From Streptacidiphilus sp. P02-A3a (GTDB lineage Bacteria > Actinomycetota > Actinomycetes > Streptomycetales > Streptomycetaceae): a DNA stretch of 64,000 nt. The notes under the pieces were generated by a model that worked only from the letters and a program-made list of their open reading frames with translations, was not told the origin of the DNA and made no database searches. How positions within the stretch are numbered: position 1 is the first letter of the stretch; each line of letters begins with the position of its first letter. Below are positions 16,298 to 24,414 of this stretch, piece after piece. The translations under genes were made by a program, and so were the position numbers. The DNA lies in NCBI RefSeq assembly GCF_014084105.1, contig NZ_CP048289.1, positions 310,001 to 374,000 on the forward strand. Direction: 5' to 3'.

Positions 16298-16939
16298 TCA
16301 GGAGGTGGCGGGTGCGAGTTCGGCGACCAGATCCGTGACGCGGTGAGCGATCTCGTCGCGGATCTGCCGGACCGTGTCCAGGCTCGCGCCGTGGGGGTCG
16401 GGGACCGGCCAGTCCATGTACCGGCGCCCGGCGGGGATGGGGCAGGCGTCACCGCAGCCCATGGTGACCACGATGTCGGCGGCGGCCACGACCTCCTCGG
16501 TCAGCGGCTTGGGGAACCCCTCAACCGGCAGATCGGCCCCAACCTCGTCCAGGACCTCGGTGACGAAGTCGTCCAGGACCCCTGCGGGGCGGGTGCCGGC
16601 CGAGGAGACCTGAAGGCGTCCCTTGGCGGCGTGGGCGAGCAGGGCGGCGGCGAGCTGGGAGCGTCCGGCGTTGCCGGTGCACACGAACAGCACCCGCGGT
16701 ATCCCGCCCGGCACGGCCCGGGAGTGGGCCAGTGCGGCAAGGCGCTCGTCGGCCAGGCGTTCGGCCAGCACCACCAGGTGGGTGCGTACGGCGGCGGTCT
16801 CGGCGAGGCGCTGGTAGGAGTCGGCCAGGAGTTGCTGGACGGTCTCGGGGGCGAAGGTGCCGCCGTAGCGCAGGGCCAGGCGGGCGGCCCCGGACAGGAG
16901 TCTGGGGTCGGGCAGGATCGGGAGCGGCGTCGCGGACAT
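16298..16939 (-). CDS. arsC: Arsenate reductase with N-terminal helical domain
   Basis: A 213-aa protein. The first about 80 residues form a helical domain (LLADSYQRLAETAAVRTHLV and LAERLADERLAALAHSRAV), known from actinobacterial three-helix N-terminal extensions of phosphatase-like ArsC. Then follows the catalytic loop C87-TGNAGRS and the GCGDACPIPAGRRYMDWPVPDP segment. A GGAG site precedes ATG 16939. It shares a strand with the short arsC and trxB, so the three are probably one operon, divergent from arsR at 17031. Confidence 0.9.
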   Translation of the reverse strand: MSATPLPILPDPRLLSGAARLALRYGGTFAPETVQQLLADSYQRLAETAAVRTHLVVLAERLADERLAALAHSRAVPGGIPRVLFVCTGNAGRSQLAAALLAHAAKGRLQVSSAGTRPAGVLDDFVTEVLDEVGADLPVEGFPKPLTEEVVAAADIVVTMGCGDACPIPAGRRYMDWPVPDPHGASLDTVRQIRDEIAHRVTDLVAELAPATS

Positions 16940-17030
16940 AGGTGTCTCCAGCGCAGGAAGGGCCACCGGCCAGGACCGGTGGCCGCTCGGGGGTCGCGTG
17001 GCGGCCCCACAACCGGTAACGTATCAGCCC

Positions 17031-17345
17031 ATGGTGACATCAGTCGATACTGAAGCGTTGAAAGTCCTCGCCGATCCGCTGCGGATGCAGATCGTGACGC
17101 TGCTGGCGGCCGAGTCCCTGTGCGTGTGCCACCTGGTCGAGGAGACCGGCGCCAAGCAGACCAACCTGTCCAACCACCTGCGGCTGCTGCGGCAGGCCGG
17201 ACTGGTGGAGACCGAGCCCTGTGGACGCTTCCTCTACTACAAGCTCCGCCCCGCAGCGCTGGAGGCAGTCGCCGCCCACCTGGGCACCCTGGCCGACACC
17301 GCCCGCGCAACCGCCGAGGCCGCCCGCAAGCGCCCCTGCACCTGA
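17031..17345 (+). CDS. arsR: ArsR-family metalloregulator (arsenite-responsive)
   Basis: A 104-aa winged-HTH repressor. The metal motif ESLCVCHLVEET (CxC in the alpha3 helix) is followed by the recognition helix QTNLSNHLRLLRQAGLVETE and the wing GRFLYYKLRP. Its start lies 91 bp from the divergent arsC operon, so both promoters share one regulator site. It is followed by the aquaporin gene. Arsenite binding should release it from DNA. Confidence 0.93.
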   Translation: MVTSVDTEALKVLADPLRMQIVTLLAAESLCVCHLVEETGAKQTNLSNHLRLLRQAGLVETEPCGRFLYYKLRPAALEAVAAHLGTLADTARATAEAARKRPCT

Positions 17346-17394
17346 CCCGCCCGCATCACCCCTCATCCTTCCTGCCCTTCCTGGAGTGTTCTTC

Positions 17395-18147
17395 GTGAGT
17401 GCCATAGACGAGGCCAGACCCACCGATCTGGCCGAGCCGCTCGTCGCCGACCTGGGTCCCGACCCCCTGTTCCGCAAGGTCGCCGCCGAGCTGGTCGGCA
17501 CCGCCGCGCTGGTCGCGGTCGTGGTCGGCTCCGGCATCCAGGCCACCGAACTCACCAAGGACGTGGGCCTGCAACTACTGGCCAACTCCACCGCCACCGT
17601 CTTCGGCCTGGGCGTGCTGATCCTGCTGCTGGGCCCGGTCTCCGGCGCCCACTTCAACCCGATCGTCACCCTGGCCGACTGGTGGACCCGCCGCAGGCAG
17701 CACAACCACCTGCCCGCTCGCGAGGTCATCGCCTACGTCGTCGCGCAGACCGCGGGCGCGATCGGCGGCGCGGTGCTGGCGGACGCCATGTTCGGCAAGG
17801 CCCTGGTGCAGTGGTCCACCCACGACCGCTCCGCCGGCCACCTGCTGATCGGCGAGGTCGTCGCCACCGCGGGCCTGGTCCTGCTGATCTTCGGCTTGGC
17901 GAAGAAGGACCAGCTCCGCTTCGCTCCCGTCGCGGTCGCCTCCTACATCGGCGCCGCCTACTGGTTCACCTCCAGCACGTCCTTCGCCAACCCCGCCGTC
18001 GCGATCGGCCGCGCGTTCACCGACACCTTCGCCGGCATCAAGCCCTCCTCACTGCCCGGCTTCATCGGCATGGAACTCATCGGCGGCATCGTCGGCCTGG
18101 CCCTGGTCGCCCTCATCTTCGGACGCGACCGCACCCCCGGCGACTGA
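17395..18147 (+). CDS. Aquaporin/glycerol-facilitator family channel (AqpS-like)
   Basis: A 250-aa six-helix MIP protein. The second pore motif is canonical, FANPAVAIGRAFTDTF. The first is HFNPIVTL, with NPI instead of NPA. The start GTG 17395 has a GGAG site 9 nt before it. Aquaporins in ars operons (AqpS) let arsenite leave down its gradient after ArsC has made it. Placement between arsR and the rest of the island supports that role. The altered NPI may change selectivity. I see no Acr3 or ArsB pump in the window. Confidence 0.88.
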   Translation: MSAIDEARPTDLAEPLVADLGPDPLFRKVAAELVGTAALVAVVVGSGIQATELTKDVGLQLLANSTATVFGLGVLILLLGPVSGAHFNPIVTLADWWTRRRQHNHLPAREVIAYVVAQTAGAIGGAVLADAMFGKALVQWSTHDRSAGHLLIGEVVATAGLVLLIFGLAKKDQLRFAPVAVASYIGAAYWFTSSTSFANPAVAIGRAFTDTFAGIKPSSLPGFIGMELIGGIVGLALVALIFGRDRTPGD

Positions 18148-18188
18148 TCCGGTGCGCGGGATGATCAGTCGGTGCGAGTGATCCCGGT

Positions 18189-18233
18189 ACGGGAGGGCGC
18201 CCCGCCGTTGTGCGGGTAGGGGCGCCCTCCCGT
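18189..18233. terminator. Bidirectional terminator, 15-bp perfect stem
   Basis: Arms at 18189-18203 and 18219-18233 are perfect complements around a 15-nt loop. It sits between the aquaporin gene (plus) and the converging gene that ends at 18246 (minus), so it can stop both. Confidence 0.75.
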
Positions 18234-18245
18234 TCGGATGGTGTG

Positions 18246-18908
18246 TCAGGAGGCTTGGGCGTGGCCGGGCAGGACTCCGGTCCTGACCAGGTCTGCCCGG
18301 ACCCCCTCGACGGTGGCGGCCTGGCAGTCCAGGGCCTTCTTGAGCGTCAACTTGCCTTCATGCTGGGCCTTGCCGGGGATGGCGAAGGGCAGCAGAAGCA
18401 TGCCCGGGGTGATCTCTGCCTCCCGGCACCGCGCTGCGGTGCGCGGGTCCAGCACGCCGACGGCAAGCCACGCGGTGGTCTCGCGGTCGTCGAAGAACTG
18501 CTCGCCCCAGCTACGGGCATGGAACTGTACGCGCGCGTGCGCGTCCGGCGGCAGTCGGTCGGGGTTGACCCGCTTCCAGGAGACCCTGCTCTCCTCCTCC
18601 ACGTAGCGCCGGGCGAACAACTGCTCCAGTGGCGGGAGTTCGGCGATGCGCACCCACGGAGTGCGGTCACGCGGACGCGGCGGGGAGGGGAGGTACGGGC
18701 GGGGGAAGCCGTCCGGTACCGGACGGGGACGGGGAGTCTTGTCGGCAGGTGGCGACGGGCGGACCGTCGGGGCCTTGCCGGTGACCTTCGCGCGGATCGC
18801 GTCGGCCTTGTCCGAGGGGAGGCGCGAGAAGTGGTCCACGTACCAATCGAACTGGTCGAGAGCGATGTCCTTGACCCTCTGGACAGTGATGCCCAGCTCG
18901 TTCGCCAA
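18246..18908 (-). CDS. Hypothetical protein with IF2-N-like N-terminus
   Basis: A 220-aa protein. The N-terminal text (TNITIRELANELGITVQRVKDIA, part of it upstream of the listed start) resembles the small IF-2 N-terminal helix-turn-helix module (VxxLAxELGV). A Pro/Arg-rich linker and a charged C-terminal half follow (ARVQFHARSWGEQFF, AAWLAVG-like). I do not know the whole family. An AAGGAGG site lies at about 18937-18943, but no ATG, GTG or TTG stands at normal spacing. The first standard codon is TTG 18908, within the domain. A rare start (ATC or ACG) or a point change is possible. Confidence 0.6.
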   Translation of the reverse strand: MANELGITVQRVKDIALDQFDWYVDHFSRLPSDKADAIRAKVTGKAPTVRPSPPADKTPRPRPVPDGFPRPYLPSPPRPRDRTPWVRIAELPPLEQLFARRYVEEESRVSWKRVNPDRLPPDAHARVQFHARSWGEQFFDDRETTAWLAVGVLDPRTAARCREAEITPGMLLLPFAIPGKAQHEGKLTLKKALDCQAATVEGVRADLVRTGVLPGHAQAS

Positions 18909-19090
18909 CTCGCGGATGGTGATGTTCGTTGTAGTCCTCCTTGCGGAAGGGGGTCATGAGTTGACCTTCCGTAAGATGATGCGCTTAGTGACCACCAAAA
19001 GGGAAACGGAGGAGTGCGCCCGACATACCGGCCCCGACTGCTCGCCAAATGTTGCGCACCGTGACCACGTCGCCGACGCGCCTGACAGAC

Positions 19091-19609
19091 TCAGTCGACC
19101 GCGGGGCTGCGGCGCTCTACCAGGAGCACATCGCGCCACACGCCGTGGTGGCGGCCGACGCGTTCGCGGGTGCCAAGCGCGCGGAACCCGGCGCGGGCGT
19201 GGACGGCGAGGCTGGCCGTGTTCTCGGGGAAGATCCCGGACTGGATGGTCCAGATCCCGGCGGCTTCGGTAGCGGCGATCAGCGTGTTCAGCAGTGTGGT
19301 GGCGACCCTGCGGCCCCGCGCTTCGGGGTGGACGTAGACGGAGTGCTCGACCACGCCCGCGTACGCGCTCCGCTCGGAGACCCGGCTCGCGGCTACCCAC
19401 CCCAGAACCTGGCCGTCCTGGTCCAGGGCGACGAAGCGGTGCTCGGGCAGTCGGCCGGAGTCGAACACCTTCCAGGCCGGGGCGCAGGTCTCGAAGGTCG
19501 CGTTGCCCTCGTCGATGCCTGCCTGGTAGATCGCCAGGACGGCCGCCGCGTGGGCCGGGGTCATCGGCACGACGGCAACAGCAGCGGAAGGCCCAGCTTC
19601 GACGGACAC
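19091..19609 (-). CDS. arsN: ArsN/phosphinothricin-type N-acetyltransferase
   Basis: A 172-aa GNAT of the phosphinothricin/arsinothricin acetyltransferase group. Characteristic parts are AIYQAGIDEGNATFETCAPAW, FVALDQDGQVLGWVAASRVS, HSVYVHPEARGRRVATTLLN (acetyl-CoA loop) and SGIFPENTASLAVHARAGFRALGTRE. Start GTG 19609 follows an AGGGAG site. Within ars islands this family (ArsN1) acetylates arsinothricin or related glutamate mimics. Its location 27 nt downstream of an arsR on the same strand supports an arsenic role. Phosphinothricin resistance is the alternative. Confidence 0.85.
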   Translation of the reverse strand: MSVEAGPSAAVAVVPMTPAHAAAVLAIYQAGIDEGNATFETCAPAWKVFDSGRLPEHRFVALDQDGQVLGWVAASRVSERSAYAGVVEHSVYVHPEARGRRVATTLLNTLIAATEAAGIWTIQSGIFPENTASLAVHARAGFRALGTRERVGRHHGVWRDVLLVERRSPAVD

Positions 19610-19635
19610 ACGCGCTCCCTGCGGGGGTCGACGGT

Positions 19636-20001
19636 TCAGGAGGCGGTGCTGCCCAGCAGCATGCTCATCGCGGCCAGCACCGACGGCTCGACACGGTAGT
19701 AGACCCAGGTGCCGCGCCGCTCGGAGGACAACAGCCCGGCCTCGCGCAGCTTCTTCAGATGGTGGCTGACAGTGGGCTGGGAGACCCCCACGTCCTGGAT
19801 GTCGCACACGCACGCCTCGCCACCGGCGTGTGAGGCGACCTTGGAGAACAGCCGCAGCCGCACCGGGTCGCCGAGGGCTTTGAACATCGCGGCCATCCGC
19901 ACGGCGTCCGTCTCGGACAACTCGGCAGAAGTCACCGGCGGGCAGCAGGGCGCGCTCTCGACCTGCAGGACCGGCAACTCCGCGACAGCTAGATTCGACA
20001 T
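19636..20001 (-). CDS. arsR: ArsR-family regulator, second type
   Basis: A 121-aa winged-HTH repressor. An N-terminal extension carries a CC pair (ESAPCCPPV). The core KALGDPVRLRLFSKVASHAGGEACVCDIQDVGVSQPTVSHHLKKLREAGLLSSERRGTW holds an ACVCD metal motif and the recognition helix. It heads a minus-strand pair with arsN and is divergent from the Cys-pair peptide-arsO-MFS operon, with 123 bp between them. It differs in sequence from the arsR at 17031, so the island has two regulatory units. Confidence 0.93.
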   Translation of the reverse strand: MSNLAVAELPVLQVESAPCCPPVTSAELSETDAVRMAAMFKALGDPVRLRLFSKVASHAGGEACVCDIQDVGVSQPTVSHHLKKLREAGLLSSERRGTWVYYRVEPSVLAAMSMLLGSTAS

Positions 20002-20062
20002 GTGTCTATCTTGACATTGGTCGAAGCAGGCGGCAAGCTTCCCTGTATCGACAAGCGTCGAA
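19990..20062. promoter_or_regulatory. Likely ArsR operator region
   Basis: Between arsR and the divergent Cys-pair peptide gene there are several imperfect inverted copies built on TTCGAC/GTCGAA (for example ATTCGACATGTGTCTAT near 19993, and TTGACATTGGTCGAA near 20011). Such 12-2-12 style imperfect repeats fit ArsR sites. No base-level footprint can be claimed. Confidence 0.4.
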
Positions 20063-20124
20063 GCAAGGCGTGGGGCGGAACTGCCCCTCCGAGCCACGGC
20101 ACGACGACCACGAGGAGTACTGCC

Positions 20125-20313
20125 ATGAGCGAGACCATCAGCACCCCGGCCAGTGCCTGTTGCAGCACCACCTCGGCCGAGACCCCCGTCGCACCCGCGC
20201 CCGTCGCGGCGAGCCCATGCTGCGGAAGCGCACAGGCCGCCGAAGCCGCCTCGGCCTGCTGCGACCCCGCCGCGAAGACCGAAGCAGTCACCGCCGGGGC
20301 CAGCTGCTGCTGA
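20125..20313 (+). CDS. Cys-pair peptide of the arsenic island
   Basis: A 62-aa protein with four vicinal CC pairs spaced through an Ala/Pro/Ser-rich chain: ACC at 11-13, PCC near 32, ACC near 45 and a terminal SCC. There is no signal peptide and no other hydrophobic segment. Vicinal cysteines bind arsenite tightly, so the peptide may act as a soluble arsenite buffer or chaperone for the downstream enzymes. It is the first gene of the arsO operon, 66 bp before arsO. It is not an ArsD, which is longer and has a fixed CC-C pattern. I do not know a named family. Confidence 0.7.
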   Translation: MSETISTPASACCSTTSAETPVAPAPVAASPCCGSAQAAEAASACCDPAAKTEAVTAGASCC

Positions 20314-20378
20314 CCCGCCCGCACCACCCCGGTCCCCGGCACCTCGCAGATGATCCGAACCACACGGAGAAGACAGCC

Positions 20379-21755
20379 ATGAGTGAGAACAGCAGTCCGA
20401 CCACCGCAGCCCTGCCGATCGCGGTGGTCGGGGCGGGCCCGATCGGTCTTGCCGCCGCAGCCCACCTGCTGGAACGCGGCCTGGAACCCCTGGTCCTGGA
20501 GGCCGGGCCCTCGGCGGCCTCAGCAGTCCGGGCCTGGGGGCATGTCCGACTTTTCTCCGCGTGGTCCGAGTTGGTCGACCCGGCCGCCGCCCGCCTGCTG
20601 GAGCCGACCGGCTGGACCCGCCCTGAGGCCAAGCGGTACCCCACCGGCGCCGAGTGGGCCGTGCTGTACCTGCAGCCCCTGGCCGACGCCCTGGGTGCGC
20701 ACATGCGTTACAACACCACCGTCACCGGCGCGGCACGCCGGGGCCGGGACCGCATTGTCGACTCCGGCCGCGAGGACCAGCCCTTCACCCTCCACACCAG
20801 CGACGCGGACGGTACCCAGGCGCGTCTGTCGGTCCGGGCGATCATCGACGCCACCGGCACCTTCACCTCGCCCAACCCCCTGGGCAGCGACGGCCTCCCG
20901 GCAGCGGGCGAGCACACCCATCGCGACCGGATCACCTACCTCGCCCCCGACACCGCCGACTCGGCCGTCGCCGCCCGGCACGCGGGCAGGCGGACAGCGG
21001 TCGTGGGCTCCGGCCACTCCGCGCTGACCGCTCTGCTGTCGCTGGCCGAGCTGGCCAAGGACGAGCCCGGCACCCGCGCGGTGTGGGTGCTGCGGCGCGG
21101 CGCTGTCGGCAACGCCTTCGGCGGCGGCGAGTCCGACGAACTCCCCGCCCGCGGAGCCCTCGGCCTGCGGGCGAAGGAGGCGGTGACGGCCGGTCACATC
21201 GAGGTCGTCCAGGGCTTCCGCACCGAACGCGTCGAGGACACCGCCGGCCAGCTGGTGCTGGTGGCCGACGACGGCCGCCGCATCGAGGAACTGGACCACA
21301 TCATCGGCCTGACCGGCTTCCGCCCCGACCACTCCTGGCAGAGCGAACTGCGACTCACCCTGGACGAACGTCTGCAGGCCCCGGTCAAGCTCGCTCCGCT
21401 GATCGACCCCAACCAGCACTCCTGCGGCACCGTCTACCCCCACGGCGCGAACGAGTTGGGCCACCACGAGGAGGGCGTGTACCTGGTCGGCATGAAGAGC
21501 TACGGCCGCGCCCCGACCTTCCTGGCCATGACCGGATACGAGCAGGTCCGCTCGGTCGCCGCCGCCCTGGCCGGCGACCACGAAGCCGCCGCCCGCGTCG
21601 AACTCACCCTTCCCGACACCGGCGTCTGCGGCGGAGCCGGACTCTTCGACGACCCCGACGCCGCCCAGAGCGAAGGCGGCTGCTGCGCGGCCCCCGCACC
21701 GACCCTGCTCAGCATCGGCATCGGTGCCCCCGCACCGGCGTCCGGCGGCTGCTGA
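20379..21755 (+). CDS. arsO: ArsO-type flavin-dependent monooxygenase
   Basis: A 458-aa FAD/NAD(P)H-binding protein. The first Rossmann motif is IAVVGAGPIGLAAAAHLLERG, the second TAVVGSGHSALTALLSLAELA, and between them lies the flavin-monooxygenase-like AIIDATGTF. The C-terminus has an unusual Cys-rich tail (TGVCGGAGL, GGCCAAP, final GGC) fitting arsenic contact. Streptomyces linear-plasmid ars clusters carry arsO in such a context (arsROBCT of pHZ227). The exact reaction remains unclear. The start ATG 20379 is favoured over the in-frame open extension because of its upstream GGAG. Confidence 0.88.
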   Translation: MSENSSPTTAALPIAVVGAGPIGLAAAAHLLERGLEPLVLEAGPSAASAVRAWGHVRLFSAWSELVDPAAARLLEPTGWTRPEAKRYPTGAEWAVLYLQPLADALGAHMRYNTTVTGAARRGRDRIVDSGREDQPFTLHTSDADGTQARLSVRAIIDATGTFTSPNPLGSDGLPAAGEHTHRDRITYLAPDTADSAVAARHAGRRTAVVGSGHSALTALLSLAELAKDEPGTRAVWVLRRGAVGNAFGGGESDELPARGALGLRAKEAVTAGHIEVVQGFRTERVEDTAGQLVLVADDGRRIEELDHIIGLTGFRPDHSWQSELRLTLDERLQAPVKLAPLIDPNQHSCGTVYPHGANELGHHEEGVYLVGMKSYGRAPTFLAMTGYEQVRSVAAALAGDHEAAARVELTLPDTGVCGGAGLFDDPDAAQSEGGCCAAPAPTLLSIGIGAPAPASGGC

Positions 21756-21763
21756 CCCCGGCG

Positions 21764-23002
21764 GTGACGACCCTTCACACCAGTACGGCCGGGCGGGAAG
21801 CACTTCCCGCCCGGCCGCGCGCCGCGCTGCCCGCCCTGTGCGCTACCCAGATCACCGGCTACGGCGTCCTGTACTACGCCTTCCCGGTCCTGACCGGCCA
21901 CATCACCGCCCAGACCGGCTGGCCCACCGGACAGGTCACCGCCGCGTTCACCGCAGCCCTGCTGCTGTCCGCCGCCGTCGGCATCCCCGTCGGCCGCATC
22001 CTGGACCAGCGCGGCCCCCACCTCCTGATGACCGGCGGCTCCATCCTCGGCACCGCCGCGCTGGTGATCATCGCCACCGCGCCCGATCTGCCGGTCTTCG
22101 CCGCAGGATGGCTGCTGGCCGGCACCGCGATGGCCGCAACCCTCTACCAGCCCGCCTTCGCCGCCCTGGCCCGCTGGCACGACACCGACCGTGTGCGGGC
22201 CCTGACCACCCTGACCCTGGCCGCCGGTCTGGCCTCCACCGTCTTCGCACCCCTGACCGCGATCCTCGCCGCCCACCTGACCTGGCGCGACACCTACCTC
22301 ACCCTGGCCGCTGTCCTCGGCGCGATCACCATCCCCGCCCACGCCCTGGCCCTGCGCGGACCCTGGACTCGGGACGAGACCGGCCCACTCCCCGGAATCC
22401 CGCGCCAGCGCCCGCAGGCGCGGATCACGACCAGCCGCCCGTTCCTGCTGCTGGCCGTGGCCATGACGGTGTCCGGCTTCGCCCTGTATGGCGTCATCTT
22501 CGGACTTGTCCCCCTGCTCACCCATCGGGGCATGAGTCCCACCCTCGCCGCGTGGGCACTCGGTCTGGGAGGGCTGGGCCAGACCTTGGGCCGCACCGCC
22601 TACGCCGCGTTCACGCGCCGCACCAGCGTCCGGGCCCGCACCGTCGCACTGATCGCCGCAGGCGGAGCCACAACTCTCCTGCTGGCACTGGTTCCCGGCC
22701 CCACGCCGCTCCTGATCGCGCTCGTGATCCTTGCCGGCGGCGTCCGGGGCAACTTCACCCTGCTCCAGGCCACCGCCGTCATCGACCGCTGGGGCACCAC
22801 CGCCTACGGCCACCTCAGCGGAATCCTCGCCGCTCCTATCGCCATCGCCGAAGCCCTCACCCCCTTCGCCGCCGCCACCCTCGTTCACCCCCTCGGCGGC
22901 TATCCCCAACTGTTCGCGGCCCTCGCCGCAACCTCCGCTGTCGCAGCGCTCCTCGCCAGCGGAACATCCATCGGCGGGGGAGTATCCGGTAGCACCGACT
23001 GA
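21764..23002 (+). CDS. MFS transporter of the arsenic island
   Basis: A 412-aa major facilitator with about 12 hydrophobic helices. The cytoplasmic motif A between TM2 and TM3 reads GIPVGRILDQRGPHLLM. It starts at GTG 21764, 8 nt after arsO. Co-transcription with arsO suggests export of the ArsO product or another arsenical. It is not an ArsB or Acr3. The related MFS ArsJ normally pairs with a GAPDH gene, which is absent here. The 3' end overlaps the converging nucleotidyltransferase by about 100 bp. Confidence 0.82.
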   Translation: MTTLHTSTAGREALPARPRAALPALCATQITGYGVLYYAFPVLTGHITAQTGWPTGQVTAAFTAALLLSAAVGIPVGRILDQRGPHLLMTGGSILGTAALVIIATAPDLPVFAAGWLLAGTAMAATLYQPAFAALARWHDTDRVRALTTLTLAAGLASTVFAPLTAILAAHLTWRDTYLTLAAVLGAITIPAHALALRGPWTRDETGPLPGIPRQRPQARITTSRPFLLLAVAMTVSGFALYGVIFGLVPLLTHRGMSPTLAAWALGLGGLGQTLGRTAYAAFTRRTSVRARTVALIAAGGATTLLLALVPGPTPLLIALVILAGGVRGNFTLLQATAVIDRWGTTAYGHLSGILAAPIAIAEALTPFAAATLVHPLGGYPQLFAALAATSAVAALLASGTSIGGGVSGSTD

Positions 23003-23664
23003 CTTGGCGACAGGCGGTCGTTGACGAGGAAGCGCCGCAGAGTAGCGGAGCCATGCAAGCGCATGGCGGTCTTCCACTGGTCGTAGGCGTGGGGGTCCTC
23101 GCGCTTGTGGAGCAAGTGCTTGATCCAGGTGTTGGCGATGAGGTCCGCTTCGCTCAGCGCTTCGGTGATCTCACGGACGACGGTGACGGCGAGCCGATAG
23201 TCGGTGGCTTCGACGAGGTTGAGGTCGACGTCGATGCCGTCCTGTTGGAAGGCGAACAGGTGGCGAGGGCCGTGCGTGGGTGCCGACCTGGTCTTGCGGT
23301 ATTCGGCATGGCCGCCGAGCAGAGTCCGCAGCGTGTCGAGGTCCGGGCAGGTCGGCGGTATGGGGGCGTACAGGTCGATGTCCGAGTCGTGAAGGACCGT
23401 CCCGTACTGCGAGGAGCCCATGGCGTGCAACTCGGTCAGTCCTTTGGCCTGGCTGGCGGCGATGGCGCGTGCCGTGGTGGTGGCCAGGCCCGTGCGGTAT
23501 CCGGCGAGTGAGGCGTAGAACTGCTGCGCCTGCTTCTGCTCCCGTGGTGCGAATTGGGGCAGCTGGACCCGACCTGCTTTGAGGACGGCTTGCAGGTCGG
23601 CGTCCCTCTCGGACGGGAGGAGAGCGTGTTGACCAGCGGTTTCTTCGATTCGTACGCGGTGCAT
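22900..23664 (-). CDS. Nucleotidyltransferase-fold protein
   Basis: A 254-aa protein of the polymerase-beta/minimal nucleotidyltransferase fold. The motif MGSSQYGTVLHDSDIDLY (GS-x9-DxD) and the third acidic strand GIDVDLNLVEA are present, followed by a helical region. Start ATG 23664 fits. The N-terminal 70 residues are helical. Such enzymes act on RNA, antibiotics or proteins (as in type VII toxin-antitoxin pairs), but no partner HEPN gene is seen. It overlaps the end of the MFS gene in antiparallel fashion, which may mean a shifted C-terminus through a later stop loss. Confidence 0.7.
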   Translation of the reverse strand: MHRVRIEETAGQHALLPSERDADLQAVLKAGRVQLPQFAPREQKQAQQFYASLAGYRTGLATTTARAIAASQAKGLTELHAMGSSQYGTVLHDSDIDLYAPIPPTCPDLDTLRTLLGGHAEYRKTRSAPTHGPRHLFAFQQDGIDVDLNLVEATDYRLAVTVVREITEALSEADLIANTWIKHLLHKREDPHAYDQWKTAMRLHGSATLRRFLVNDRLSPSQSVLPDTPPPMDVPLARSAATAEVAARAANSWG

Positions 23665-23804
23665 TGGGTGAGGGTACGTGAGGGAAACCACGGCTCTCCG
23701 GCTGGGGTCCGGCTGCTTGCGGGGGTCTGCTCGCCGTGCCAGCCCCGAGGGGACCGGGCGACTGCTGGTCCCTTCGGGTGACTTCAGCACGGCGCGGTAC
23801 GCCC

Positions 23805-24173
23805 CTATACCGGCCAGGTGGTCCCGGCCAGGAGTCCGTCGAAGCCGAGGCTGGTGACGACCTCGGGGAAGCTGTCCCAGACGCGGGTGATCTCGCCGAA
23901 GAGGTCGTTGAAGGCGTCGAGGTCGAGGTCGGGCTCGAGCCATTCGTGGGTGCAGCGGCAGCGGACGTAGACCTTGGCGAGGACTTCGACGAGGAGCCAG
24001 TCGCGGGTGGCGTCGCAGTAGGCGCAGGTGATCAGGAAGCCGCGGGGGCGCAGTTCCTCGCTGTGGACGACGGAGCGGGTGAGGACCTGGCCGGGCAGGA
24101 GGTCGGGGATCTCGACGAGGTAGTCGGGGATGCGTGGGGCGGGCTGGTCGTCGGGCTGGTGCGGGTGGGTCAA
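23805..24173 (-). CDS. Small hypothetical protein with CxxC/CxC motif
   Basis: A 122-aa protein. The TTG at 24173 is preceded by GGAGG at good spacing. The middle has ITCAYCDATRDWLLVEVLAK then VRCRCTHEWLEPD, two Cys pairs that could hold zinc, and a helical C-terminus. It lies next to the relaxase and close to the nucleotidyltransferase, all on the minus strand. I do not recognise a family; it may be an accessory protein of the mobilization module. Confidence 0.6.
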   Translation of the reverse strand: MTHPHQPDDQPAPRIPDYLVEIPDLLPGQVLTRSVVHSEELRPRGFLITCAYCDATRDWLLVEVLAKVYVRCRCTHEWLEPDLDLDAFNDLFGEITRVWDSFPEVVTSLGFDGLLAGTTWPV

Positions 24174-24414
24174 GTGGGCCTCCGGTGGCCTTGGCGTTGG
24201 GGCAACGGCACCAAGGACCCCAAGGTCGGCAAATGTTCCCGATCGGCGAAGACGACATCGAACCGACATCGGGCCTCCGTGTGCCTGCGTACTGATTCCG
24301 TCGGCCGCAGGCCGGTACGCGACCTGTTCGGCAGCGCGGGACGGTCAGTGGGGTGGGGTCGCGGCGGAACGGGTGGCCTCGCAGGCGGCCAGCGCTTGGC
24401 GCGGAGGGCGCTCA

